A DNA stretch of 64,000 bases from JBBRHQ01 sp963720735 (lineage in GTDB: Bacteria; Actinomycetota; Thermoleophilia; Solirubrobacterales; 70-9): contig CAVRGL010000007.1 of assembly GCA_963720735.1 (NCBI GenBank), forward strand, positions 62,001 to 126,000, given 5' to 3'. Shown here piece by piece: positions 36,041-46,204 of the stretch. Within the stretch, counting starts at the first letter, position 1; every line of letters begins with the position of its first letter. Both the position numbers and the translations under genes were made by a program. Below the pieces are notes generated by a model. That model was not told where the DNA came from, made no database searches, and saw only the letters and a list, made by a program, of their open reading frames with translations.

Positions 36041-37408
36041 TCAGCCCCCCATCGCTGCCAGCGCCTCGGCGGCGGCGCGCTCGCCGGAGCTGATCGCCCC
36101 GTCCATGTAGCCGCTCCACACGGTCGCCGTCTCCGCGCCGGCCCAGTGGATCGGGCCGACCGGGGCGCGCAGCGCCGGTCCGTTCGCCCGCCAGGCGCCG
36201 GTCGGCAGGAAGCCGCCGTAGCAGCCGGCCGAGTAGGGGTCCGCCGCCCAGGCCTTGTCGAGGTAGCGCTCCGGCTCGGCCGCCCGCGGACCGAAGAACC
36301 GCTCCAGGCAGCCGAGGACGATCGCCCTGCGCTCCGGCTGCGGCAGATCCGCCGCCGCCCGGGCCGCGGCCCCCTCGAGGAAGGCGAGCAGGACGCCCGG
36401 AGAGCCGTCGGGCGGAGAGTTGTCGTAGGTCACCGAGACGGGGCCGTCGGCGCTGGTCACCTGCCCGGAGAAGCCCTGGGCCCGCCAGAACGGCTCCGGG
36501 TAGACGGCCATGCACTTGACCACGCTGCCCATCGCCATCCGCTGGGTGAGCCCGTCGCGGACGGCGGGCATCGGCGGGTCGTATTCGATCCTCCCTGCGA
36601 GCACCGGCGGCAGCGCGACGATCGCCCGCCAGGCCTCGACCGCGACCCCCCCGGCGGTGCTTACCGTGACGATCCCCCGGGCATGCTCGATCCGCCGCAC
36701 AGGCGCATCGAGGACGACGCAGTCCTCCAGCTCCTCCGCCATCCGCAGCGAGATCGCCTGCGAGCCGCCGACCACTCTCGAGTCCTGCGCCCCGCCCTCC
36801 GTGTCGACCAGGGCCTCGAACGACCCCGCTGAGCGGATGTAGAAGAGGACGCTGAGCAGCGAGACGTCCTCGGGCTCGGCGGCCCACACCGCCCAGATCG
36901 CCAGCCGCATCAGGTCGCGGGCGGTCGGGGTGCGGACCCGTCTGCCCATCCAGGTGGCGAAGGTCTGCGAGTCCCAGCTCTCGGCCTTCGGCGCCGCCCA
37001 GGGGCGCTCGGGGTCGATCGTCCGGGCCATCGAGTTGATCCGCCGAAGCGAGGCGGCCGTCTCCGCCAGCGCCAGCGGGCTGACCCGCGGGATCGTCCCC
37101 TCGTAGCCGCGGATCCGGCCGTGGCGCTCGAACAGGTTGCGGCCCTCGCCGTAGGTCGGGAAGGTCTCGAGACCCAGCTCCTCGATCAGCCCCAGCACAC
37201 GCTGCTGGCCGGGGCCGACCCACTGGCCGCCGATCTCGACCACCTTGCCCCCTCCGATCGGCTCGTTCAGGGTCCTCCCGCCCACCCGGTCGCGGGCCTC
37301 GAGCACGACCGGCCGCTTGCCGGCCGCGGCCACCGCCCGAGCCGCCGCGAGGCCGGCAAGGCCGGCGCCGACGATCGCTACGTCGGCGGAGATGCGCTCT
37401 CCACTCAT
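36041..37408 (-). CDS. FAD-dependent amine oxidase
   Basis: The 455-aa flavoprotein starts MSGERISADVAIVGAGLAGL, with the dinucleotide motif GAGLAGLAAA and VVLEARDRVGGRTLN, both typical of monoamine oxidase-type enzymes. Other signatures are VEIGGQWVGPGQQRVLGLIE and the C-terminal VGPIHWAGAETATVWSGYMD GAISSGERAA. A cysteine near the end, in PYSAGCYGGF, lies where MAO enzymes attach FAD covalently, but this link is a guess. It oxidises an unknown amine. It lies 102 bases from the divergent GGDEF gene. Confidence 0.9.
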   Translation of the reverse strand: MSGERISADVAIVGAGLAGLAAARAVAAAGKRPVVLEARDRVGGRTLNEPIGGGKVVEIGGQWVGPGQQRVLGLIEELGLETFPTYGEGRNLFERHGRIRGYEGTIPRVSPLALAETAASLRRINSMARTIDPERPWAAPKAESWDSQTFATWMGRRVRTPTARDLMRLAIWAVWAAEPEDVSLLSVLFYIRSAGSFEALVDTEGGAQDSRVVGGSQAISLRMAEELEDCVVLDAPVRRIEHARGIVTVSTAGGVAVEAWRAIVALPPVLAGRIEYDPPMPAVRDGLTQRMAMGSVVKCMAVYPEPFWRAQGFSGQVTSADGPVSVTYDNSPPDGSPGVLLAFLEGAAARAAADLPQPERRAIVLGCLERFFGPRAAEPERYLDKAWAADPYSAGCYGGFLPTGAWRANGPALRAPVGPIHWAGAETATVWSGYMDGAISSGERAAAEALAAMGG

Positions 37409-37445
37409 TGGCTCATCATTACTCGGGTTTCGGTCTTCGCGCCCC

Positions 37446-37472
37446 TAAAGGTTGGCCGGCCCGCGACGAATC
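37446..37472 (+). promoter_or_regulatory. possible FliA/WhiG-type promoter before the GGDEF gene
   Basis: TAAA (37446-37449), a spacer of 15 bases, and GACGAATC (37465-37472) resemble the sigma-28 layout TAAA-N15-GCCGATAA. It lies about 38 bases before the ATG of the cyclase. The second box matches only in part, so this is tentative. Confidence 0.3.
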
Positions 37473-37509
37473 AAAGGAGCGACACCCGGGTTATAGAGAC
37501 CGGAACGCC

Positions 37510-38604
37510 ATGCTGAGGCTCACTCGCCTGCTCTCGAAGAAGGAGTCCTACTCCTCCGAGGACCTGCCAGCCGCGCTGCGGATCGGCTCGAGGCTGTGGG
37601 CGATGGGGATAGCGATCGCCATCCTGCTGCTACCGCTCAGCCCTCCCGATGAGGCGATCGGGGCCGCCGGCTGGGCCGTCACCACCGTCCTGGTCGCCGC
37701 CGGGGCCGGCGCCTGGTTCGCCTACCGCTCCCCGAGCCTGCCCTGGACCTTCAACCGGCTCTACGTCTCGAGTTTCTCAACGATCGTCGCGATCAGCCTG
37801 ATCGAATGGCTCGCCGGCGGCGTCGGCTCGCCCTACTTCACCCTGCTGCTGCTGAGCGTCGCCTACGTCGCATCGATCTACTCGGCGCGCGAGATTTGCG
37901 GTTTCATGGCGGCAGTCGCCTTGGGTCTCGCTGCGCCCTTCCTCTACGACGGCTGGAACTCCGACGCCGCCGCCGTCGCCCTCGCGAACTTCCTCATCTG
38001 GTCGACGATCGCCTGGATCACCCACAGCCTGATGAGCCAGGTCCGGGCCCAGCGCCACCGGATGCGGCGCGGAGCCGCCGAGGCCCGCGAAGAGGCCCGG
38101 GTCGACGGCCTCACCGGGATCGGCAACCGCCGCGCCTTCGAGGAGGCGATTGCGATCGAGATCGCCCGCGCTGGCCGCACCGGGGTGCCGCTGAGCGTGG
38201 CGATGGCGGACATCGAGGGCTTCAAGCGGATCAACGACCGCTGGGGCCACGTCGAGGGCGACGAGTGCCTGCGCAGCGTCGCCCGCTCGCTCTCCGACGC
38301 GCTGCGCGCTCCCGACCGCTGCTTCCGCTGGGGCGGCGACGAGTTCGCCCTGCTGCTGCCCGGCACCGGCGCGGAGGGGGCGGCCCGCGTCAGCGAGCGC
38401 CTGCAGTTACACCTCGCGACCGGCGCCATCCGCCCCGACGGGGAACCGCTGACGATCCGCTTCGGCGCCGCCGAGCTGACCCGGGGGATGAGCGCCTCCG
38501 AGCTGGTCGCCGCCGCAGACCTGGCGCTCCTCGCCTCGAAGTCGGAGGCCGCCGCGCCCGCACCGGGCGCCGACCCGCAACCTGCGAGCCGCGAGACTGC
38601 CTAA
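37510..38604 (+). CDS. membrane GGDEF diguanylate cyclase
   Basis: The 364-aa protein starts MLRLTRLLSKKESYSSEDLP and has about five or six membrane segments in the first 190 residues (MGIAIAILLLPLSPP, AGWAVTTVLVAAGAGAWFA, FSTIVAISLIEWLAGG, FTLLLLSVAYVASI, MAAVALGLAAPFLY and the LANFLIWSTIAWIT region). The GGDEF domain follows (DGLTGIGNRRAFEEAI, AMADIEGFKRINDRWGHVEG) with an intact active site GGDEF at 275-279 and an inhibitory site RxxD (R266, D269) exactly five residues before it. It should make c-di-GMP with product inhibition. The stop directly abuts the cupin start. Confidence 0.92.
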   Translation: MLRLTRLLSKKESYSSEDLPAALRIGSRLWAMGIAIAILLLPLSPPDEAIGAAGWAVTTVLVAAGAGAWFAYRSPSLPWTFNRLYVSSFSTIVAISLIEWLAGGVGSPYFTLLLLSVAYVASIYSAREICGFMAAVALGLAAPFLYDGWNSDAAAVALANFLIWSTIAWITHSLMSQVRAQRHRMRRGAAEAREEARVDGLTGIGNRRAFEEAIAIEIARAGRTGVPLSVAMADIEGFKRINDRWGHVEGDECLRSVARSLSDALRAPDRCFRWGGDEFALLLPGTGAEGAARVSERLQLHLATGAIRPDGEPLTIRFGAAELTRGMSASELVAAADLALLASKSEAAAPAPGADPQPASRETA

Positions 38605-39027
38605 ATGGCCCACCGGGTTCTACGAAGTGCGGACGCCCACTGGCGCCCCTCGAACCAGATGCGCGTCCAGAACACCGACCTCGCCAAGCAGCTGGAGGCG
38701 GAGAACGTCGGCGCGCGCCTCTGGCGCCTCGCCCCCGGGCAGGCGTCGACCAAGCACCGCCATCCGACCCAGGAGGAGATCTACCTGCTGCTCGAGGGCA
38801 AGGGCCGGATGCGGGTGGACGGAGAGCTGCTCACCCTCGAGCCCCTCTCATCGGTGCTCGTCACCCACGAGACGGTCCGCCAGATCTTCAACGACGGCGA
38901 CGAAGACGCCCTCTGGCTGGTCGTCGGCGCCCCGCCGGAGTCGGCGAACACGCTCGAGATGACCGAGGAGCAGCTGGCGCAGCTCTACCCCGACGGCCCC
39001 AAAGCCCTGCCGCCCGAGCTCAGCTGA
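38605..39027 (+). CDS. cupin-domain protein
   Basis: The 140-aa protein begins immediately after the cyclase stop (TAAATG). It has the two cupin motifs: HRHPTQEEIYLLLEGKGRMR (with the metal-binding His, His, Glu) and PLSSVLVTHETVRQIFNDGD (His). A single beta-barrel is expected. The function is unknown. It is co-transcribed with the GGDEF protein, but a c-di-GMP link is not shown by sequence. Confidence 0.87.
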   Translation: MAHRVLRSADAHWRPSNQMRVQNTDLAKQLEAENVGARLWRLAPGQASTKHRHPTQEEIYLLLEGKGRMRVDGELLTLEPLSSVLVTHETVRQIFNDGDEDALWLVVGAPPESANTLEMTEEQLAQLYPDGPKALPPELS

Positions 39028-39032
39028 CGGGT

Positions 39033-40967
<1,935 letters not shown>

Positions 40968-41085
40968 AATTCGATCTCCGGGCGCAGGGCACGCTTGGGC
41001 CCGTTCCGCGCCGCGAAATCAGGGTACCAGGGGACCTGCCTGGGATACGCAGGCGGGCGCCCCACGGATCAGGCTCGCCGGTCGC

Positions 41086-41622
41086 CTAGCGGAAACCCTC
41101 CGCCAGGGCAGCAACGTGGTCGAGGTTGCGGTACTTCTGACCGTGATCGAGCCCGTAGCCGATCGCGAAGCGGTTGGGGATCTCGAAGCCGACGTAGCGG
41201 ATCGGCAGATCGACCCGCCGCCGCTCCGGCTTGGTCAGCAGTGCGCAGACCTCGAGCGAGCGCGGGCTTCGGGCCCGCAGGTTTCTCAGCAGGTACTGGA
41301 GGGTGAGCCCGGAGTCGATGATGTCCTCGACGATCAGCACGTCGCGGCCGTCGATCGGCGCGTCGAGGTCCTTGAGGATCCGCACCACCCCGGAGGAGTC
41401 GATCTCCGAGCCGTAGCTGGAGATCGCAATGAAGTCGATCTCGCAGGGGATCGTCAGGTGGCGCATCAGGTCGGCGATGAACAGCACCGCCCCCTTCAGG
41501 ACCCCGATCATCAGCAGGTCGCGGCCCTCGTAGTCGGCGCTGATCTCCTTGCCCAGCTCGGCGATCCGGCGGGTCAGGTCCTCGTGCGAGACGAGAGTTT
41601 CACCGATCGCCGCATCGTGCAT
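41086..41622 (-). CDS. hpt: hypoxanthine phosphoribosyltransferase
   Basis: The 178-aa enzyme salvages hypoxanthine and guanine with PRPP. Motifs are LLMIGVLKGAVLFIADLMRH, SYGSEIDSSGVVRILKDLD, the PRPP-binding loop VLIVEDIIDSGLTL, and LTKPERRRVDLPIRYVGFEI with IPNRFAIGYGLDH. Length is canonical. It lies 25 bases after tilS and before ftsH on the same strand. Confidence 0.95.
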   Translation of the reverse strand: MHDAAIGETLVSHEDLTRRIAELGKEISADYEGRDLLMIGVLKGAVLFIADLMRHLTIPCEIDFIAISSYGSEIDSSGVVRILKDLDAPIDGRDVLIVEDIIDSGLTLQYLLRNLRARSPRSLEVCALLTKPERRRVDLPIRYVGFEIPNRFAIGYGLDHGQKYRNLDHVAALAEGFR

Positions 41623-41647
41623 GCGAAGGAGAAAAGCAGAAACCGCG

Positions 41648-43000
41648 CTAGCCCGGATCGGCGAGGGAGGCGCTCAGCAGGACCACCTCGGTGGAGCGCT
41701 CGCTGAGCTTGAACTCCTCGGAGACGGCGACACCTGCGATCCAGGCGATCCGCCCGCCGGCCGCGACCACCGGCAGGGCGCGGCGCAGCGAGCGCGGCAC
41801 GCCGGCGTCGGTGAACAGGTCCTGGAGGCTCTTGCTGCCCTCCAGGCCCAGCGGTCGCATCCGGTCGCCCTGGCGCCAGCAGCGCACCTCGAGCCGGTCG
41901 CCGAGCAGGGCGGCGTCGAGGGTCGCCACCTCCGGGCCCTGCGGCTCGAGCCAGCCGCGAGGCCGCTCGGCCCGCACCAGCCAGCGGCCGAAGCGGACCT
42001 GACCCGGCACCGCCAGCCCTACCGGCTCGGCCCCGGCCCCGGCCTCCTCGTCGACGGCGAAGCGCACGTAGCCCGCCTCGCAAACCGCGCTGAGGCCGCC
42101 ACCGAGCTCCAGCTCGCCGCCCTCGGGCCGGCTCGCCAGGCGCCAGATCTCCGCCGCCGCCCCGGGCCCGAGAGCGACCGCGCGCCCGGCGGCCCGCTCG
42201 GCCAGGGCGCGCAGCGCCAGCCGCCGAAGCGCCGCCGGGGCGTCCTCGAGGGCGCTCGCCGGAACCGCCGTCGCCCCCCGCGCCGCCCCGGCCTGATCGA
42301 GCAGGCCGGCGGCAAGCGACTCGAGCGCCTCGGAGTCCTCGGCGAGCTCGGCCCGGGTCGCGGCGATGTTCTCCTCCGCCGCGGGGTTGATCTCCCGCAG
42401 CACCGGCAGCACCTCGGCGCGGATCCGGGAGCGGGCGAAGCGGGCGTCGGCGTTGGAGGGATCGTCGGCGAAGGGCAGACGGGCCGCACCGGCCAGGCCG
42501 CGCAGCTGCTCGCGGCTCAGCCCGAGCAGCGGGCGGACCAGGCTGCCCCGCCGCGCCGGGAGGCCGCGCAGAGCCCGGGCGCCGGGGGAGGAGGCGAGCC
42601 GGTAGAGCATCGTCTCCGCGAGGTCGGTGCGGCTGTGGCCGGTGGCGATCCAGGCTGCGCCGCGCTCCGCTCGCAGCCGCTCGGCGGAGGCGTAGCGCGC
42701 CTCGCGGGCGGCCGCTTGGAGGTTGCCCTCGGGCAGACGGGATCGCTCGACCAGCAGCTCGATCCCGAGCCGTTCGCAGAGCGCCCGGCAGGTCTGCTCG
42801 TCGCCGTCGGAGCCCTCGCGCAGGCCGTAGTTGAGGTGGAGCCCGGTGACGTTTCCCTCCCCCCCGGCCCCCGCCAGGCCCGCGGCGAGGCAGGCCGAGT
42901 CGGGCCCGCCGGAGAGCATCGCCACGCCGCTCGAGCCGGGCGGGATCAGCCCGCTCTCGCGGACCTCGCGGGCCAGCCTCTCGAGCGCCTCCTCGGCCAT
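41648..43000 (-). CDS. tilS: tRNA(Ile)-lysidine synthetase TilS
   Basis: TilS attaches lysine to C34 of the tRNA-Ile(CAU) anticodon. The 450-aa protein has the PP-loop SGVAMLSGGPDSACLAAGLA (SGGPDS) and the adenylation features LHLNYGLREGSDGDEQTCRA and WIATGHSRTDLAETMLYRLA, then an Ala-rich middle and the C-terminal tRNA-binding domain (WRQGDRMRPLGLEGSKSLQD, FTDAGVPRSLRRALPVV). It is the first gene of tilS-hpt and diverges from the LLM oxidoreductase. Confidence 0.94.
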   Translation of the reverse strand: MAEEALERLAREVRESGLIPPGSSGVAMLSGGPDSACLAAGLAGAGGEGNVTGLHLNYGLREGSDGDEQTCRALCERLGIELLVERSRLPEGNLQAAAREARYASAERLRAERGAAWIATGHSRTDLAETMLYRLASSPGARALRGLPARRGSLVRPLLGLSREQLRGLAGAARLPFADDPSNADARFARSRIRAEVLPVLREINPAAEENIAATRAELAEDSEALESLAAGLLDQAGAARGATAVPASALEDAPAALRRLALRALAERAAGRAVALGPGAAAEIWRLASRPEGGELELGGGLSAVCEAGYVRFAVDEEAGAGAEPVGLAVPGQVRFGRWLVRAERPRGWLEPQGPEVATLDAALLGDRLEVRCWRQGDRMRPLGLEGSKSLQDLFTDAGVPRSLRRALPVVAAGGRIAWIAGVAVSEEFKLSERSTEVVLLSASLADPG

Positions 43001-43068
43001 AGGAGAAGCGTAGGCGCGATCCGATTGGCTGATGCAGTGCGAGCGTCGCCAGGTTAGGCTCGACGCCG

Positions 43069-44118
43069 ATGCTGGTCAGCTTCCAGATGCTTCCGGAGCA
43101 GCCGGTCGCGGAGCTGCTCGAGGCGATCGCCGAGGCCGACCGACTCGGATATCACGCCTGCTACAGCGCCGACGAGATCTACCACAAGGAACCGTGGTCG
43201 CTGTTTGGTGCAGCCGCCGCCCGAACCGAGCGGATCAGGTTCGGGCCTTGCGTGTCCCCGCTCTATCTGCGAGAGCCAACCTTTCTCGCCCAGCAGGCGG
43301 CGACCCTCGATGAGCTGAGCGGTGGCCGCGCCGAGGTCATCTTCGGGATCGGGAACGTCGCGATGCTCGAGCAGTACGGGATCGAGTGGAGGTGGACGCG
43401 GCCGATCGCCCGCCTGCGTGAAGCCCACTCGGTGATGCGGGAGCTGCTCGACACGGGAGAGAGCAGCTTCTCCGGAGACTTCTATTCCTACAGCGGCCTG
43501 ACGACCGCGGCCCGCCCGGTCCAGGAGCACCTGCCCCTGAAGATCGGTGCGATGGGCGGTCCTCGCTCGATGCGCCTGGCAGGTGAGATCTGCGACGGCC
43601 TTCACACGGCGTGCGCCTACTCCGATGAGGCGCTCGGTTACGCCGTGGCAAGCGCCCGTGAGGGCGCGGAGATCGCCGCTCGCGACCTGGCGGGATTCGA
43701 CCTCGGCGACTCGCTGCTGGGGGCGATCGCGCCGGATCCCGAGGTGGCGCGGCGCGCCGCCAGGGTGCTCGCATCCTTCTACATTCCCTCGATGCCGCCG
43801 GCCCTTCTGCGCCGCCACGGGATCGAGCCCGAAGCGGTGGCGGGGATAAGCGAGGCGTTCGAAGCGGGGGATGTCCGGCTTGCCCTGGAGAGGACTCCGC
43901 CGGAGATCTCCGACCGCCTCACGCTTGCGGGCTCACCGGCCGAGTGGATCGAGTGGCTGAACGGGACCTACGCCCGCTCGGGAATGACCCATGCGCTCGT
44001 CTCCTTCGCCGACCCCTTCACTCTCGACGCCTGGGCGGGAATCAGGATCGAGGGACTCCCGGACCTCGGCGAGCAAGTCCGGTTCGTCGGCGAAGAGGTG
44101 GTCCCGCATCTGAGTTAG
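43069..44118 (+). CDS. LLM-class (luciferase-like) flavin/F420 oxidoreductase
   Basis: The 349-aa protein has the luciferase-like TIM-barrel pattern: LLEAIAEADRLGYHACYSAD near the start, RIRFGPCVSPLYLREPTFLA, GGRAEVIFGIGNVAMLEQYG, then LPLKIGAMGGPRSMRLAGEI CDGLHTAC. Actinobacterial members such as this commonly use F420 (methylene-H4MPT reductase-like or phthiodiolone reductase-like), but the cofactor is an inference. Substrate unknown. It diverges from tilS and converges on the cyclase gene. Confidence 0.87.
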   Translation: MLVSFQMLPEQPVAELLEAIAEADRLGYHACYSADEIYHKEPWSLFGAAAARTERIRFGPCVSPLYLREPTFLAQQAATLDELSGGRAEVIFGIGNVAMLEQYGIEWRWTRPIARLREAHSVMRELLDTGESSFSGDFYSYSGLTTAARPVQEHLPLKIGAMGGPRSMRLAGEICDGLHTACAYSDEALGYAVASAREGAEIAARDLAGFDLGDSLLGAIAPDPEVARRAARVLASFYIPSMPPALLRRHGIEPEAVAGISEAFEAGDVRLALERTPPEISDRLTLAGSPAEWIEWLNGTYARSGMTHALVSFADPFTLDAWAGIRIEGLPDLGEQVRFVGEEVVPHLS

Positions 44119-44131
44119 ATCAGTGATTCAT

Positions 44132-45322
44132 TCAGCGGCGGCTGCGGACCACGAACAGGTGGGTCGGCTCCGGGAACCCCTTCAGCTCGACCGCCCCGAT
44201 CGGCTCCGCCTCGAGGTAGGGGGAGTCCTCGATCGATTCGACCACGCGGTCGGTCGCCAGCACCTCGCCGCCGAGCGCCCTGGTGACGACCCGGTGGGTG
44301 AGGTTGACCTCACTGCCGAAGTAGTCACCCTCGCGGAAGACCGCCTCCCCGAAGTGGATCCCGACCCGTGGCTGGGGGCGCTCGGTGAACAGCGAGAGCA
44401 GGCCCACCGCCCACTCGGTCAGGTTGGCCGGGTCGGGGGAGACGACCATCACCTCGTCGCCGATCGTCTTCACTATCGTCGCCTTCTCGGGCAGCGAGGC
44501 CTCGATCGTGTCGACGAAGCGCTCGATCAGGTCAAGGGCCTCCTCGTCGCCCTCCTCCTGCGTGTAGCGGGTGAAGCCGGTGAGGTCGATGAAGCAGAGG
44601 GTGGTCGGCACCCTGCCGAGCTCGCTGGCCTCGCTGCCGAGGCCGCTCTCCATGTGACCGACCACGTCCTGCTCGATGAAGTAGCGCAGGTAGCGGTTGT
44701 GCATGTAGGCGAACAGGGGCTCGGCCAGCGGCAGGATGTCGGCGGCGAGGCCCTCCATCTCCTCCGCCATCTCCAGCTCGGCCACCCCGTCGCGGATCAG
44801 CGGCTCGTGCACATATATATGGAAGAGACGAACCTCGGAATCGGCGATCTTGCGAAGCGACTGCGCGTAGACCCGGACCAGCTGCAGGAAGGCGACCAGG
44901 GGGAAGCCGGCCAGCAGCACGCTGGCGCAGTGGCGCATCGCCTCGACGTCGTCGGGCCCGAGCAGGTGCTCGGCCTCGGCCGGCGTCCCCAGCAGGGCCA
45001 GCAGCCGCTCGATCAGCTCCGGCTCGATCCCGACCTCGGCTGCGACCTCCTCCACCGTCATCGTCTTCTCGGGGCGCTGGAAGAGGTCCTCGGAGAAGCC
45101 GAAGGCGAGCCTGCCCTCGCGTCCGGCCTCCTTCAGCGAGTCCAGCGAGTAGCCGCGCTCGCGCATCCGCGCCACCACCCGGGCCTGCGCCGCCGCGGTC
45201 GGTGTCCAGCGCCCGCGTCGCACCGGGAGCACCTTCTGGGCGGCCCAGCGCTTCAGGGTGCTGGCGGAGACGCCGGAGCGCCGCGAGGCCTCGGCGAGGG
45301 TGATCTCTTTCTCGGGCGCCAT
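44132..45322 (-). CDS. class III adenylate/guanylate cyclase with MerR-like N-terminus
   Basis: The 396-aa protein joins a MerR-type helix-turn-helix (EITLAEASRRSGVSASTLKR, residues 6-25) and a helical region to a class III cyclase domain (about 236-392). The catalytic set is complete: metal Asp246 (FIDLTGF) and Asp289 in KTIGDE, substrate-selecting Lys285 and Asp333, transition-state Asn340 and Arg344 (EVNLTHR). Lys and Asp at these places favour ATP, so cAMP is the expected product. The helical middle part resembles regulatory domains of soluble cyclases. How the DNA-binding domain relates to activity is unknown. Confidence 0.9.
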   Translation of the reverse strand: MAPEKEITLAEASRRSGVSASTLKRWAAQKVLPVRRGRWTPTAAAQARVVARMRERGYSLDSLKEAGREGRLAFGFSEDLFQRPEKTMTVEEVAAEVGIEPELIERLLALLGTPAEAEHLLGPDDVEAMRHCASVLLAGFPLVAFLQLVRVYAQSLRKIADSEVRLFHIYVHEPLIRDGVAELEMAEEMEGLAADILPLAEPLFAYMHNRYLRYFIEQDVVGHMESGLGSEASELGRVPTTLCFIDLTGFTRYTQEEGDEEALDLIERFVDTIEASLPEKATIVKTIGDEVMVVSPDPANLTEWAVGLLSLFTERPQPRVGIHFGEAVFREGDYFGSEVNLTHRVVTRALGGEVLATDRVVESIEDSPYLEAEPIGAVELKGFPEPTHLFVVRSRR

Positions 45323-45390
45323 CGCGTCGCCGAGGCTATACCCGGATCGAGACTGCGACAGCGCCCGGATCGGCGGCCGCTCCGAACGTG

Positions 45391-45421
45391 AAGCGACGGG
45401 GTCGCGCGGGCCCCGTCGCTT
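45391..45421 (-). terminator. strong hairpin ending the candidate small RNA
   Basis: AAGCGACGGGG and CCCCGTCGCTT pair perfectly (11 bp) around a 9-base loop. There is no long T run after it on the minus strand (TTCACGTT). Confidence 0.55.
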
Positions 45422-45541
45422 GCGGGCTAGCGGCCCGCGACGTCGGCCTACGGCACCCGCTCCGGCACCTTGCGGGCTCCGCCGGGCCCCAGTCGCCGGG
45501 AGACCCGGAGAAGGCCCACTGCGGCCTTCTGCCTTGGTTGT
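45391..45541 (-). ncRNA. candidate structured small RNA
   Basis: A consensus promoter (45548-45575) is followed by about 150 bases without a credible reading frame, ending in an 11-bp perfect hairpin (45391-45421). The middle can form at least three more hairpins on the minus strand: AGAAGGCC with GGCCTTCT, CCGGG with CCCGG, and GCGGGC with GCCCGC. A repeated AGCCCGCAAG occurs twice. It does not match SRP, tmRNA, RNase P or 6C RNA signatures that I know. It may also be the leader of the cyclase gene downstream, but the strong hairpin before it argues for a separate transcript. Confidence 0.5.
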
Positions 45542-45547
45542 GGGCTG

Positions 45548-45575
45548 AGCATACGTCGGGGCCTGCCGCTGTCAA
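45548..45575 (-). promoter_or_regulatory. consensus sigma-A promoter for the candidate small RNA
   Basis: TTGACA (45575-45570) and TATGCT (45553-45548) on the minus strand, separated by 16 bases. This is the best-matching promoter I found in the window. Predicted start near 45541. Confidence 0.6.
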
Positions 45576-45631
45576 GGCGGCCGCGGACCACTTAACACTC
45601 GGCGCCGCGCGGCCCGCGGCCGGCTCCGGGC

Positions 45632-46105
45632 TCAGTCGATCAGCAGATGCGGATAGTCGGCCTCGACGATCGCCCGGTAGCGGGCGATCAGCCCGGCGCT
45701 CACCGGGAGGAAGGCAAGCGGCGCCGCCGCCTCGGTGCAGGAGACGCGGATCTCCCCCCGGGCCACGGCGATCGCGAAGTTGACCCGCCCCTGGAGGTAG
45801 CGGTTGGCGACCGCGGAGTCCATCTCCAGGGTCAGCGCCGGCGTCCAGGCGACCTCGTCCGAGAAGCTCCAGCGGAGCATGTGCCCGCTGCGCTCGGGCG
45901 CCTCGGCGACATTGAGGACGACGTCGAGGTCGGGGTGGACGATGCGGTGGGGAAGGTCGGCTGAGGCGAGCCGCGGCCCGAAGACCGGGTCGTCGTCGAT
46001 CTCGCCTAGCAGGGCGTCGAGTACCTCGCGCAGCTCCCCGCCGGAGCGAAAGCCCGGATCGGGGCTCTTGGCGCGGGCCGCACGCTTGAGCACAGCGGTA
46101 GCCAT
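45632..46105 (-). CDS. SCP2 sterol-carrier-like protein
   Basis: The 157-aa protein has a helical N-terminus (FRSGGELREVLDALLGEIDD) and a C-terminal SCP2-like pocket domain: LTLEMDSAVANRYLQGRVNF, AIAVARGEIRVSCTEAAAPL. A middle domain has HRIVHPDLDVVLNVAEAPE. SCP2 folds bind lipids or CoA-linked ligands. The specific role is unknown. It precedes the small RNA promoter and follows glnK with a hairpin between them. Confidence 0.7.
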   Translation of the reverse strand: MATAVLKRAARAKSPDPGFRSGGELREVLDALLGEIDDDPVFGPRLASADLPHRIVHPDLDVVLNVAEAPERSGHMLRWSFSDEVAWTPALTLEMDSAVANRYLQGRVNFAIAVARGEIRVSCTEAAAPLAFLPVSAGLIARYRAIVEADYPHLLID

Positions 46106-46133
46106 CCCGCCGCCAGTCTAGACCCGCAGGCGC

Positions 46134-46178
46134 GAGCGGGGCGGGCCACGGCACGATCGCCGCCGGCCCGCCCCGCTC
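46134..46178 (-). terminator. perfect 14-bp hairpin after glnK
   Basis: GAGCGGGGCGGGCC (46134-46147) and GGCCCGCCCCGCTC (46165-46178) pair perfectly around a 17-base loop, 27 bases after the glnK stop. It very likely ends the amtB-glnK transcript although no T run follows. Confidence 0.7.
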
Positions 46179-46204
46179 GTGAGTCCGGAAGATGGCGTCC
46201 CCGC

